A stretch of 48,102 nucleotides of DNA. It comes from Anaerolineae bacterium (GTDB taxonomy: Bacteria; Chloroflexota; Anaerolineae; Anaerolineales; Villigracilaceae). Position 1 is the stretch's first letter; each line of letters starts with the position of its first letter. The notes under the pieces were generated by a model. It had not been told where the DNA came from, searched no databases, and saw only the letters and a list, made by a program, of their open reading frames with translations. Location of the stretch: NCBI GenBank assembly GCA_030123675.1, contig JASJYH010000010.1, positions 1-48,102 of the forward strand, given 5' to 3'. Below are positions 9,331-17,541 of this stretch, in pieces. Position numbers and translations under genes: made by a program.

Positions 9331-9417
9331 ATGTTAGAAGTTTTACTCTTTTATCTTGATGCGTTGTTTCAGAAACTCAAGACGTTTCTGTTTCAAGTCT
9401 ACGCTGAAGACCAATAA
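9331..9417 (+). CDS. Possible 28-residue amphipathic peptide
   Basis: An ATG lies directly after a near-perfect ribosome site (AAAGGAGGAGAT) and opens a 28-codon frame. The N-terminal half is rich in Leu/Phe/Tyr (EVLLFYLDALF) and could form an amphipathic or membrane-bound helix. No family is recognised. It overlaps, antisense, the 36-codon frame at 9343-9453. The strong ribosome site and structured leader favour expression, but a 28-codon frame can arise by chance. The ribosome-site-like sequence might instead be the reverse of a minus-strand element. Confidence 0.35.
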   Translation: MLEVLLFYLDALFQKLKTFLFQVYAEDQ

Positions 9418-9453
9418 CAACAAAACGAGTAATATGGAGAGAAATATATCCAT
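9343..9453 (-). CDS. Possible 36-residue single-span membrane peptide
   Basis: The ATG at 9453 follows CAGGAG at 9-10 nt spacing. The peptide has a textbook layout: residues 3-18 are an uninterrupted hydrophobic helix (ILLVLLLLVF), followed by a basic/charged tail (KQKRLEFLKQRIKIK). This resembles small holin-like or type I toxin peptides and small regulatory membrane proteins, but I recognise no family. It is on the same strand as pst/phoU, 281 bp after pstB1. Its 3' part is fully overlapped by the opposite mini-ORF at 9331. Confidence 0.45.
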   Translation of the reverse strand: MDIFLSILLVLLLLVFSVDLKQKRLEFLKQRIKIKE

Positions 9454-9519
9454 CAATTATAACTCCTGTAACATATTTCCATCATATCATTTTCGCTTAT
9501 GTTTGGACTTAAGAGCTAC

Positions 9520-9546
9520 TTAACAATGGGCACACAAAATTGTTAA
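9520..9546. promoter_or_regulatory. Inverted repeat TTAACAAT-N11-ATTGTTAA
   Basis: A perfect 8-bp inverted repeat with an 11-bp spacer lies 67 bp upstream of the membrane mini-ORF start (9453). Each arm resembles the TTAACA element of PhoP boxes, but the arrangement here is inverted rather than direct. It could be an operator, or simply AT-rich symmetry. Confidence 0.3.
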
Positions 9547-9733
9547 TTATTTTTCACCAATTTTCAACGAAAATACTTCGATTATAGGAAAGGAATACGG
9601 GATTATTATGAGCTTGGAGGAATCCAACTTTTGAGAATTTGGGAAAGGTAAGGTGCGACTATTTAATAGAAATTCCGCCTATGTATTTTCCTTTAGGTAC
9701 CTACAGAAAATCAAAGTATTCCCCCCCAACTAA

Positions 9734-10489
9734 TTATCCGAATCTTCCAGTAACGTAGTCTTCTGTTCGTTGTTCCTGTGGATTTGTGAATAGCTCATCA
9801 CCATTTCCGTATTCAACCAGCTCCCCTTGCAAAAAGAAAGCGGCATAATCAGCTGTGCGTGCAGCTTGTTGAACGGAGTGCGGCACAAGGATGATCGTGT
9901 AATCTTTCTTCAATTCCTGTAATGCCGCTTCAACCTTGCCTGTCGAAATAGGATCAAGGCCGGAAGTTGGCTCATCAAGCAGAATGACTTCAGGTTGCTG
10001 TGCAAGCGAACGCGCTAAGCAGATGCGTTGTTGTTGTCCACCGGATAGGGCAATTGCAGGCTCTTCGAGCCGGTCTTTCACCTCGTCCCAAATGGCAGCA
10101 AGCTTCAGGCTGCGTTCGACCGCTTCCTCCAGCTTTGATTTTCGTTTTTCGCCTGCCAGCTCCAATCCGTACGTCAGGTTTTTGCGGATCGACATCGGCA
10201 ATACCACTGGGCGTGCAAACACCATACCAACTTTACGGCGCAATGCAATCGTGTCAGTTGCCGGATTAAGGATGTCCTCCCCATCCATCATGATCCGACC
10301 CGACATCGTTTCGACATCTGTCAAATCATTTAGGCGGTTTATGCAACGTAACAATGTGGATTTGCCACCGCCTGCCGGGCCAAATAAAACTGTGATCGCG
10401 TTCTTAGCGATATCCATGTTGATATTGCTGAGCGATTCTGTGCCATCAGCGTATTGCAAGCTTAGATTTTCGATAACAAGTTTGTTCAT
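9734..10489 (-). CDS. pstB: Phosphate ABC transporter ATPase PstB, Q-loop-altered paralogue (PstB1)
   Basis: This is an ATPase subunit of the Pst phosphate importer. Walker A is GPAGGGKST (37-45), the signature LSGGQ (149-153), Walker B ends in the catalytic Glu173, and the switch His is H204. The Q-loop, VFQKPNPFP in ordinary PstB, reads VFARPVVLP here, so the Gln that contacts Mg and the membrane partner is Ala92. All other motifs are intact. At 251 residues the length is normal. It follows pstA by 108 bp on the same strand. A second PstB lies divergently at 13316 and has the complementary defect. The start has no clear ribosome site. Confidence 0.9.
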   Translation of the reverse strand: MNKLVIENLSLQYADGTESLSNINMDIAKNAITVLFGPAGGGKSTLLRCINRLNDLTDVETMSGRIMMDGEDILNPATDTIALRRKVGMVFARPVVLPMSIRKNLTYGLELAGEKRKSKLEEAVERSLKLAAIWDEVKDRLEEPAIALSGGQQQRICLARSLAQQPEVILLDEPTSGLDPISTGKVEAALQELKKDYTIILVPHSVQQAARTADYAAFFLQGELVEYGNGDELFTNPQEQRTEDYVTGRFG

Positions 10490-10495
10490 AAAGAC

Positions 10496-10556
10496 GATTG
10501 GCGATTTATGATTCTGGAATGGAGATGGGCGATTTGCGATTAGGGTTTATGATTCG
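10496..10556. repeat. Imperfect tandem repeat in the pstA-pstB1 gap
   Basis: GATTGGCGATTTATGATTC is followed by a longer variant, GATGGGCGATTTGCGATT plus TTTATGATTCG. The unit is AT-rich, non-coding and lies between two transport genes of one operon, so it must be tolerated in the mRNA. It looks like filler made by slippage or an intergenic repeat family. Confidence 0.4.
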
Positions 10557-10597
10557 TCTGTGGTCTCTTGGCCGTTGCCTATACCCGGTGGCCCGAA

Positions 10598-11443
10598 TTA
10601 CCATTGCCTGCGCGCCCTGGCTCTCGAACGGATAACGGTTGCAATTAAATTCATGCCTAATACAAAAATGAGCAAAACCAGTGCTGTGCCGTATTGGATT
10701 TGAATTGGCATCTCGGGAACCTGAGTTGAAATAACAAATAAGTGGTATGGCAACGCCATGGTCGCATCAAAAATCGACCCAGGCAAGCGTGGCAGGAAAA
10801 AGGCCGCACCTGTAAAGAGAATAGGCGCGGTCTCGCCTGCAGCCCGCTCTAAACCTAGAATTACGCCCGTCAGAATTCCAGGCAGACCTTGAGGAAGCAC
10901 GATGCGCCGAATGGTCTGCCAGCGGGTGGCGCCTAACGAAACGCTAACCGTACGAAAGGACTGTGGCACTGCGCGCAATGCTTCTTCTGAAGTGCTAATG
11001 ATGACAGGCAGGGTCATGATAGATAATGTAAGCGAGGCAGCCAGAATACTAGTACCAAATTTTAGGAACAATACGAAAAGCCCCAACCCGAATAAGCCGT
11101 ACACAACCGACGGGATTCCCGCTAAGTTAATGATTGCAAGACGGATGATGCGCGTCCAGGCGTTATCCGGGGCATACTCAGACAAATAAATTGCTGCCGC
11201 TATTCCAAGCGGAACTGAGAAGATGGCCGTTCCGATGGTCAGATAAAAGGTCCCGATGATGGCCGGAAAGATCCCGCCTTCACGCATCCCGGAACGTGGT
11301 ACAGCTAAGAGAAATTCCCGCGAAATGGCTGGGCTGCCTTGTAGAAAGATATAAACGATTACACTGATAATAGGAACAACTGTGATTATTGCGATGAGGG
11401 TCAAAAGCGAGAAACCAAGGCGCTGGGAAAGGTGGCGATTCAC
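10598..11443 (-). CDS. pstA: Phosphate ABC transporter permease PstA
   Basis: This is one of the two membrane subunits of the Pst importer. About six hydrophobic helices are visible, the first at residues 10-35. The cytoplasmic EAA-type loop that docks on the ATPase reads VSLGATRWQTIRRIVLPQGLPG near residues 168-189. Other PstA-like blocks are LSEYAPDN and SVVYGLFGLGLF. Length 281 is usual. It overlaps pstC by 4 bp (ATGA), so the two permeases are translationally coupled. It is followed by pstB1. Confidence 0.95.
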   Translation of the reverse strand: MNRHLSQRLGFSLLTLIAIITVVPIISVIVYIFLQGSPAISREFLLAVPRSGMREGGIFPAIIGTFYLTIGTAIFSVPLGIAAAIYLSEYAPDNAWTRIIRLAIINLAGIPSVVYGLFGLGLFVLFLKFGTSILAASLTLSIMTLPVIISTSEEALRAVPQSFRTVSVSLGATRWQTIRRIVLPQGLPGILTGVILGLERAAGETAPILFTGAAFFLPRLPGSIFDATMALPYHLFVISTQVPEMPIQIQYGTALVLLIFVLGMNLIATVIRSRARARRQW

Positions 11444-12336
11444 GATAATATCCTTTCAGAGCGTTTCTTCGACCGGAATATGACCGACGAAGCTGCGACG
11501 TTTACCGCCAAGGAGATTAGAAACAAAACAATACCGATAAAGAACAGGGTGTGATAGTGCACACTGCCACTGGCAACCTCACCCATTTCGGCAGCGATGG
11601 TGGCTGTCATCGTACGGGCAGGTTCAAACAAACTTCCGGGTCTAATTGCCATTACGGGCGCATTCCCTGTCACCATCATGACTGCCATGGTCTCCCCGAT
11701 CGCACGGCCAATTCCGAGCATGATGCCCGTCATCACACCGGAACGCGCCGCAGGTAAGGTCACTCGCCAGATAGTTTGCCAGTGTGTTGCGCCTATGGCC
11801 CATGCAGCTTCACGGTAAGATCGCGGAACTGTATCCAAAGCATCTTCAGCCACTGAGACTATTGTCGGGACGGCGATGGCAGCTAACAGCAGGGAGCCAG
11901 TAAAAGCCGTAAGCCCGGTAGGCAAATCAAAAGTAGTTCGCAGCCAAGGGGAGAGTACCAGAATGCCAAGGAACCCCAGCACAACGGAGGGCAATCCACC
12001 GAGCAGTTCCACAAGTGGCTTCAAGACTTCACGCACAGCTCGTGGGGCGATCTCGGATATATAAACCGCAGTCCCAATCCCAAAGGGAATTGCTACCAGC
12101 GCCGCGCCGAGCGTCACAATCAGGGAGCCAGTGATGAGCGGCAAGATACCAAAATAATCTTCAATTGGATACCAACGGACGCTGAACAGAGTGGAGAGAT
12201 CTACTTCCCCCAATGTTGGTAGTCCCTCGCGCAACAGGAAAATGAAAATAAGGGCTACAAAAACAATAGCAGAGTAGCCAGAGGCCTTGATAGCCCGGGT
12301 AATTATAAATTCACGCCAGTTTAGGTCTTTATCCAT
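11440..12336 (-). CDS. pstC: Phosphate ABC transporter permease PstC
   Basis: This is the second membrane subunit of the Pst importer. About six transmembrane helices are seen, the first near residues 17-35. The EAA loop reads EAAWAIGATHWQTIWRVTLP, near residues 177-196. The PstC-like blocks ISEIAPRAVREVLKPLVELL and GIGRAIGETMAVMMVTGN are clear. Length 298 is normal. It lies between pstS and pstA; the 66-bp gap to pstS holds a C/G-rich intergenic repeat. Confidence 0.95.
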   Translation of the reverse strand: MDKDLNWREFIITRAIKASGYSAIVFVALIFIFLLREGLPTLGEVDLSTLFSVRWYPIEDYFGILPLITGSLIVTLGAALVAIPFGIGTAVYISEIAPRAVREVLKPLVELLGGLPSVVLGFLGILVLSPWLRTTFDLPTGLTAFTGSLLLAAIAVPTIVSVAEDALDTVPRSYREAAWAIGATHWQTIWRVTLPAARSGVMTGIMLGIGRAIGETMAVMMVTGNAPVMAIRPGSLFEPARTMTATIAAEMGEVASGSVHYHTLFFIGIVLFLISLAVNVAASSVIFRSKKRSERILS

Positions 12337-12343
12337 TAGTCTC

Positions 12344-12399
12344 TCCCCCTCTCCCTTTTAGGGACGGGTGCCCGTTAGGGTAGAGGGTGGGGGTGAGGG
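12344..12399. repeat. C-rich/G-rich intergenic repeat between pstS and pstC
   Basis: The stretch begins CTCCCCCTCTCCCTTTTAGG and ends in GAGGGTGGGGGTGAGGG, with complementary C-rich and G-rich arms around ACGGGTGCCCGT. The RNA could fold into a long hairpin. Similar 'CCCTCACCCC...GGGGAGAGGG' boilerplate repeats are common between genes in Chloroflexota. Lying inside the pst operon after pstS, it could act as a 3' stabiliser that raises PstS relative to the permeases. Confidence 0.55.
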
Positions 12400-12402
12400 T
12401 CA

Positions 12403-13269
12403 TTACTTTATCGGCACAAATCCTAAGTCACCCACAATTCCTTGTGCCTCATCAGAGGTTATGATCCATTCCAGGTATATTTTCACTATGCCGGTCGGTT
12501 CCCCGGCAGTATACATATAAAGATCGCGGGCAATCGGGTAGGTGGCATCGTTTACCGTCTCGATCGAAGGCAGCACATATTCACCTCCGGCTTCCACCGC
12601 AATGCCAATCATCTTCAAATCAGAGGGTACATATCCCAAACCATCGTATCCGATTGCATTGGGGTTTTGGCGCACCTCAACAATAATACCCTCGGATGAG
12701 GGTAGCAGCAAAGTATTCCTTGAGAATAAAGTCTTGCTTTTCTTATCGCCCAGGCGCAGCACGTTTTCTAAGAAATATACGTGGGTACCAGAGTTGGTCT
12801 CTCGAGAAAGGCGCACGATGGGCCTGTCGTCACCGCCGACTTGATTCCAATTTGTGATCTTGCCACTATAAATGTCAGAGATTTGTTGTAGGGTCAGTTC
12901 GGAAACAGGATTTTCAGGATTGACGATTACGGCAATCGCATCACGGGCAATCACAAATTCGATTGGATCAATGCCATTGGACTGTGCTTTCTCGATTTCT
13001 TCAATTTTGATCTGACGAGATGCGTTGGCAATGTCTACTGTGTCATTTATAAGCGCAGCGATTCCCGTCCCGGACCCCCCGCCTGTTACCGAGATACGCA
13101 CGTCCGGGTACTCTAACTGGTAAAACTCGGCCCAAGCCAATGCCAAATTGACGATAGTATCGGAGCCTTTGTTCTCTAAAGTTTGTTCAGAAGGATCGGG
13201 GGATGAGCAGGAAACGCATACGACAACGAGGGCAAGCAAAAGCCCGGTAAGAAGCGGTCGTTTTTTCAT
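12403..13269 (-). CDS. pstS: Phosphate-binding lipoprotein PstS
   Basis: This is the extracytoplasmic phosphate-binding component of the Pst importer. The N-terminus is a lipoprotein signal ([11 protein letters not shown]..., probable lipid Cys21 in CVSC). Phosphate-binding blocks seen: [10 protein letters not shown] (about 35-44), [11 protein letters not shown] (about 64-74), DIANASRQI (about 79), and [11 protein letters not shown] (about 156), with the Ser/Thr and Arg ligands expected. Length 288 is typical of Gram-positive-type PstS. It is the first gene of pstSCAB1, and only 46 bp separate it from the divergent pstB2. Confidence 0.95.
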   Translation of the reverse strand: MKKRPLLTGLLLALVVVCVSCSSPDPSEQTLENKGSDTIVNLALAWAEFYQLEYPDVRISVTGGGSGTGIAALINDTVDIANASRQIKIEEIEKAQSNGIDPIEFVIARDAIAVIVNPENPVSELTLQQISDIYSGKITNWNQVGGDDRPIVRLSRETNSGTHVYFLENVLRLGDKKSKTLFSRNTLLLPSSEGIIVEVRQNPNAIGYDGLGYVPSDLKMIGIAVEAGGEYVLPSIETVNDATYPIARDLYMYTAGEPTGIVKIYLEWIITSDEAQGIVGDLGFVPIK

Positions 13270-13315
13270 CTCGTTGAATTATATCGCATGTCTAAAGATG
13301 ATAAAATTTAGAGTG
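13270..13315. promoter_or_regulatory. 46-bp divergent intergenic region, pstS / pstB2
   Basis: The whole space between the two divergent starts is 46 bp. A TATAAT for pstS (minus strand, 13278-13283) lies only 8 nt from its ATG, so the mRNA would be nearly leaderless if it is used. A TAAAAT-like box faces pstB2. Any -35 elements would overlap the opposite gene or promoter, so the two directions probably interfere or share one activator. No clear Pho box is seen. Confidence 0.3.
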
Positions 13316-14077
13316 ATGACTGAGCCTGTCTTCTCTATCCAAAATCTTAATTTTTATTATGGGAGCGTAAAAGCTCTTACCGATATTAACATAGATATTA
13401 TGCCTCGTCAGGTAACCGCGCTGATCGGCCCATCGGGATGCGGCAAATCTACATTTCTGCGTTGCTTGAATCGCATGAACGATACGATTAGCGGGACACG
13501 CTTAGAAGGAAAAATAACCCTTAATGGAGAGGACATTTACGCCAAAGATGTAGATGTGGTCGACTTGCGGCAGCGCGTGGGAATGGTTTTCCAAAAACCC
13601 AACCCCTTTCCACAATCGATCTACGACAATGTTGCCTTTGGACCGCGTGTGCTGCATATGGCAAAGAGCAAAGCAGACCTGGAAGAGACAATTCAACGCA
13701 GCTTGCAACGGGCGGCCTTATGGGAGGATGTCAAAGATATTCTGAGTGAAAGTGCATTGGGGCTCTCACTTGGCCAACAACAACGATTGTGTATTGCACG
13801 CGTGTTAGCCGTACGTCCCGAGGTGATATTAATGGATGAATCCACTTCAGCGCTTGACCCAATTGCAACGTTAAAAGTAGAGGAACTAATCGCGGATTTA
13901 AAAAAGGAATACACTGTTGTTATCGTGACGCACAATATGCTACAAGCTGGCCGTGTTTCCGATGTCACTGGTTTGTTCTGGCTTGGGGAACTGGTCGAAT
14001 TATCGCCCACAAATGAGATGTTCACCCGCCCAAAACAAGAATTGACTGAAGCCTATATTTCAGGCAAGATGGGCTAA
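13316..14077 (+). CDS. pstB: Phosphate ABC transporter ATPase PstB, signature-altered paralogue (PstB2)
   Basis: This is a second ATPase of the PstB family. Walker [10 protein letters not shown] (38-46), Q-loop VFQKPNPFP with Gln93, catalytic Glu175 and switch His206 are all canonical. The ABC signature, however, reads LSLGQ (150-154) instead of LSGGQ, and DEPTSALDP is DESTSALDP. The ATG at 13316 gives a 253-residue protein with the usual PstB start; an ATG at 13298 is possible. It is transcribed away from pstSCAB1. Both ATPases keep the PstB-specific architecture, so a heterodimer on PstC/PstA is the simplest reading (inference). Confidence 0.92.
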   Translation: MTEPVFSIQNLNFYYGSVKALTDINIDIMPRQVTALIGPSGCGKSTFLRCLNRMNDTISGTRLEGKITLNGEDIYAKDVDVVDLRQRVGMVFQKPNPFPQSIYDNVAFGPRVLHMAKSKADLEETIQRSLQRAALWEDVKDILSESALGLSLGQQQRLCIARVLAVRPEVILMDESTSALDPIATLKVEELIADLKKEYTVVIVTHNMLQAGRVSDVTGLFWLGELVELSPTNEMFTRPKQELTEAYISGKMG

Positions 14078-14194
14078 AGCGCTGGGGAATGAGGACAGAA
14101 GACAAAGGGCGGGGGACGAAGATCCAGTCGAGCCAGACGAACGGTGCTACGCGTAACGGGCGTAGGTGTTGCTAACATAGCAGTAAAATATTTA

Positions 14195-14812
14195 ATGGCA
14201 AAACAAAAATACTATGTGGTCTGGCGGGGCCGAGGCCCCGGAATCTACGACTCATGGGCTGAATGTGAAGCACAGGTAAAAGGGTTTCCAGGCGCGAAAT
14301 ACAAATCCTTTGCCAGCCGCGAGTTGGCCAAGGTTGCCTTTCGCGGCTCATACGAAGATTACGAAGGCAAATCTGGCTCCTCTCAACTATGGCTCATTGC
14401 AAAGATTAAACCGATACTGCCCTCTATATGCGTGGATGCAGCTTGTTCCGGTTCGCCCGGTCCGCTCGAATACAGAGGTGTCTTGACAGAATCTGGCCAG
14501 CAAATTTTCCGCGTGGGGCCGCATCAGGATGGCACAAATAACGTTGGGGAATTTCTGGCGATCGTCAAAGCAAGGGATTGGATAGGTTCAAAAAAACGTG
14601 ATTGGCCAATTTATTCAGACTCGGCAAGTGCGATAAAATGGGTTGAAGCAGGCAGGAGCAATACAAAATTAAGGCGTTTGTCATCCAACAAACACTTGTT
14701 TGATCTAATCTCGAGTGCAGAGCAGAAATTAACCAAATATGGAAATTTCAAAGTATTGAAATGGGATACACAAGCATGGGGCGAGATCCCTGCTGATTTT
14801 GGAAGGAAATGA
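14195..14812 (+). CDS. rnhA: Ribonuclease HI with N-terminal viroplasmin (RNA/DNA-hybrid-binding) domain
   Basis: This enzyme cleaves the RNA strand of RNA-DNA hybrids. Residues 4-50 form the caulimovirus viroplasmin-like domain (KYYVVWRGRGPGIY, W21, GAKYKSFAS), which binds hybrids. The RNase H domain begins near residue 78. Its catalytic acids are visible: D81 in CVDAAC, E119 in NNVGEF, D142 in YSDSAS and D201 near the C-terminus. The start is the ATG at 14195; the frame is open further upstream but that part has no family match. Length about 205. It lies 13 bp before the hydrolase gene on the same strand. Confidence 0.9.
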   Translation: MAKQKYYVVWRGRGPGIYDSWAECEAQVKGFPGAKYKSFASRELAKVAFRGSYEDYEGKSGSSQLWLIAKIKPILPSICVDAACSGSPGPLEYRGVLTESGQQIFRVGPHQDGTNNVGEFLAIVKARDWIGSKKRDWPIYSDSASAIKWVEAGRSNTKLRRLSSNKHLFDLISSAEQKLTKYGNFKVLKWDTQAWGEIPADFGRK

Positions 14813-14824
14813 ATAAGGTAGATA

Positions 14825-15388
14825 ATGAAAACAGCATTACTCCTGATCGACATTCAGAATGATTACTTTCCCGGCGGTAAAATGGAATTAGAGGGGCCGC
14901 TTGAAGCAGCAAAACTGGCCAACGAACTGCTGCAATGCTTCCGTGACAACAATATGCCTACCGTGCATATACAACATGTTTCCCAAGAACCAGATGCCAC
15001 CTTCTTCATTCCTGGTGATCGCGGCACCGATATCAACGAGACAACTGTCCATTACGAAGGTGAGCCCTTGGTCCAAAAGCATTATCCCAATGCCTTCAGG
15101 GAAACCGATTTGTTGGATTTGTTGCAGAGTTGGGATATCGACCGTGTCCTCATCACTGGCATGATGACTCATATGTGTGTAGACGCCACTGCCCGAGCCG
15201 CTGTGGATTTAGGTTTTAAACTTTTGGTCGCTGAAGATGCTTGCGCTACGCGTGCACTAACATTTGGTGATACCACCATCCCGGTAGCACATGTCCACAA
15301 AGCCTTTTTAGCGGCTTTGAAATCATATGGTCAGGTCCTACCGGTTACGAAAATCCTCGCCCAATTGGGATTGGAACAGGGTAACTAA
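14825..15388 (+). CDS. Isochorismatase-family cysteine hydrolase
   Basis: A cytoplasmic amidohydrolase-type enzyme of the isochorismatase/nicotinamidase superfamily. The triad is visible: Asp in LLLIDIQNDYF (about residue 9), Lys in QKHYPNAF (about 83), and Cys in MMTHMCVDATAR (about 118), with the preceding cis-peptide region. Length 187 is usual. The substrate cannot be told; nicotinamidase is possible, but the metal site typical of that branch is not obvious. It shares one base with the M48 protease gene that follows (TAATG), so the two are co-translated. Confidence 0.88.
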   Translation: MKTALLLIDIQNDYFPGGKMELEGPLEAAKLANELLQCFRDNNMPTVHIQHVSQEPDATFFIPGDRGTDINETTVHYEGEPLVQKHYPNAFRETDLLDLLQSWDIDRVLITGMMTHMCVDATARAAVDLGFKLLVAEDACATRALTFGDTTIPVAHVHKAFLAALKSYGQVLPVTKILAQLGLEQGN

Positions 15389-16509
15389 TGACAACTATCG
15401 ATGCTGCTCGACAAGAACAAGCCAAACAATATGCCCAAATCCGACGCCGTTTGTGGTTGGTAAGCAATGTTCTCGGTGGCGCCTATGCGCTGACCTGGAT
15501 TTTTTCAGACTGGGCTATAAATTTACGCGATTGGCTATCAACAATTTCCTCACATCCCTGGTTCACAGTTGCCGGATTCATTACCATCTTCGGTGGAATG
15601 TATGCCATTGCCACTCTGCCGTTGACCTACTACAGTGGATTTTTCTTGCCCCACCATTTTGACCAATCTGCCCAGTCGTTCAAAGACTGGATCATCGACC
15701 AGCTGAAAGGATTAGCGATCGGTCTACCGCTTGGCTTGCTGCTGCTCGAATTGCTCTACCTGGCCTTACGCCTCACCGGCGATCTATGGTGGCTGTGGGC
15801 TGCAGGAGGCATGTTGATTTTCAGCGTAATTTTGTCAAATCTTGCTCCGGTTCTCATAATGCCTCTCTTTAACAAATATGTTCCTTTGGATGATGAACAT
15901 CAAGATCTTGCAAATCGTTTGCTCAAGCTCGCAGAGAAGGCCAATACCAAAGTCCGCGGGGTCTTCAAATTTGACTTGTCCCGTCAGACAAAATCTGCCA
16001 ATGCCGCGCTGACTGGTATCGGCAACACGCGCCGCATTATTCTGGGCGACACGCTCATCAATGAATTTAGCGCCGACGAGATCGAGACCATACTTGCCCA
16101 TGAATTAGGCCATCACGTCCACAAGGATATACCCGTCATGATCACGTTCGGCACCTTGTCGATAACCTTGGGCTTATTTTTGGCTTCCCTGGCATTGAAT
16201 GTTGCAATTGGATTTTTTGGCTTCACAGGCCCAGCCGATGTAGCCGCAATGCCTGCATTAGGACTTATCCTGGGCATATATGCAGTTGTCACTATGCCGC
16301 TGGAGAATGCGGTTTCTCGTTGGCGTGAGAATATGGCGGATGATTATGCCTTGAGAAGTACAGGCAAACAGGAGGCCTTTGCATCCGCTTTTAAGCGACT
16401 CGCGAATCAGAATTTAGGTGAAGTTGATCCGGAGAAATGGGTGGTATTCTTATTTTATTCACATCCGCCGCTGGGGAAACGCATAGCCAAGGCGGAAAAC
16501 TGGAAATAA
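15388..16509 (+). CDS. M48-family zinc metalloprotease, Ste24/CAAX-protease-like
   Basis: An integral membrane zinc protease. The zinc motif HELGHH lies near residue 230 in ILAHELGHHVHKD, and the third ligand Glu is in ENMADDYAL near 310. About six to seven hydrophobic segments surround them, the first near residues 45-60, with a large N-terminal portion like that of Ste24. Length 373 is close to bacterial Ste24-like proteins (about 400). The role is probably membrane-protein quality control, since prenylation is not known in this group. It is coupled to the hydrolase gene by a 1-bp overlap. Confidence 0.9.
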   Translation: MTTIDAARQEQAKQYAQIRRRLWLVSNVLGGAYALTWIFSDWAINLRDWLSTISSHPWFTVAGFITIFGGMYAIATLPLTYYSGFFLPHHFDQSAQSFKDWIIDQLKGLAIGLPLGLLLLELLYLALRLTGDLWWLWAAGGMLIFSVILSNLAPVLIMPLFNKYVPLDDEHQDLANRLLKLAEKANTKVRGVFKFDLSRQTKSANAALTGIGNTRRIILGDTLINEFSADEIETILAHELGHHVHKDIPVMITFGTLSITLGLFLASLALNVAIGFFGFTGPADVAAMPALGLILGIYAVVTMPLENAVSRWRENMADDYALRSTGKQEAFASAFKRLANQNLGEVDPEKWVVFLFYSHPPLGKRIAKAENWK

Positions 16510-16640
16510 CTTCGAGCGCGTAAAGAGGCCCGGCTGCGCAACAAGTACCCTGCCTATATTTCTAGGTACAAAACCAGCCATTTCGGCGATACACTCCTGA
16601 ATGGTCAGAGCTATACTGACCTCGTATATAGGAGGCACAT

Positions 16641-17540
16641 ATGAGTAAGAATATATTGATCGAACTATCTGACGCACTAGCCGATGCAGCTGAGCGCGCA
16701 GGTCAATCGACGGTTTTGGTCAACGCCCGTCGACGAATTCCTGCCAGTGGGATTGCCATAGCAGCCGATTTGATTTTGACCGCCAACCATGTTGTCGAGC
16801 GAGATGAAGACCTGAACGTTACGCTTCCAGACGGGAGCGAGTTGTCTGCTACCGTTGCCGGGCGCGATCCAGGCTCCGACCTGGCACTACTTAAATTAGA
16901 GCGTGCGGCGGCCACAGCGGCCGAACCGACAAAGACCCCAGCTCGTGTTGGGCAAATCGCTTTGGCTCTCGGACGGCCTACCACTGGAGGCATTCAGGCT
17001 AGCCTTGGGGCAGTCAGCGCCATCGACGGTCCCTTCCGGACCCATCACGGCGGACTGCTTGAGCGAACCATGCGTACCGACTGCATTCCCTATCCTGGCT
17101 TTTCAGGCGGCCCACTGATCGCAGCCGATGGCACAGTGCTTGGTCTCAACACCTCTGGCCTGACGCGCGGTGCGGCGATTACCATCCCGACTGACATTGC
17201 CTGGAGTGTAGCGGAAACGCTAGAAAAACACGGGCATATTCGCCGTGGCTATTTGGGTATCCGCAGTCAAACGGTAGAAATTCCTTCTGATGCGCAAAAA
17301 TCTTTGAAACGGAAGCAAACTAGTGGTCTGCTTATTGTAGGCGTTGAGAAGAAAAGTCCCGGTGCCAAAGGCGGTTTAATAGTCGGTGATATTCTCGTGG
17401 GTGTCAAGGGCTCTCCAATCAGTCATCACGATGAGCTGTTTACCCATCTTACCGGTGAGGTGATAGGGAAGTCTACAGCCATTGACGTGCTACGCGGCGG
17501 CAAGCTTGAATCTATCGATGTGGTAATAGGGGAGCGTTAA
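16641..17540 (+). CDS. Trypsin-like serine protease with PDZ domain (HtrA-like, no signal peptide)
   Basis: The HtrA/DegP-type catalytic triad is intact: H50 in LTANHVV, D80 in GSDLALL and S155 in GFSGGPL. A PDZ domain follows from about residue 210, with RGYLGIRSQ and the carboxylate-binding-like GLLIVGVEKKSPGAKGG segment. No signal peptide or membrane helix is visible at the N-terminus, unlike ordinary DegP, so it should act in the cytoplasm. Length 299 is short for HtrA. The ATG at 16641 follows TAGGAGG. The next gene, a second protease, starts 1 bp after the stop. Confidence 0.88.
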   Translation: MSKNILIELSDALADAAERAGQSTVLVNARRRIPASGIAIAADLILTANHVVERDEDLNVTLPDGSELSATVAGRDPGSDLALLKLERAAATAAEPTKTPARVGQIALALGRPTTGGIQASLGAVSAIDGPFRTHHGGLLERTMRTDCIPYPGFSGGPLIAADGTVLGLNTSGLTRGAAITIPTDIAWSVAETLEKHGHIRRGYLGIRSQTVEIPSDAQKSLKRKQTSGLLIVGVEKKSPGAKGGLIVGDILVGVKGSPISHHDELFTHLTGEVIGKSTAIDVLRGGKLESIDVVIGER

Positions 17541-17541
17541 G

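Noticed and set aside
13148-13315. Longer pstB2 reading reaching back into pstS
   Set aside because: The extra 56 residues are antisense to the conserved pstS signal peptide and do not resemble PstB.
14144-14194. 17-residue N-terminal extension of RNase HI
   Set aside because: The viroplasmin domain begins just after the ATG at 14195, and the extension has no family match or ribosome site.
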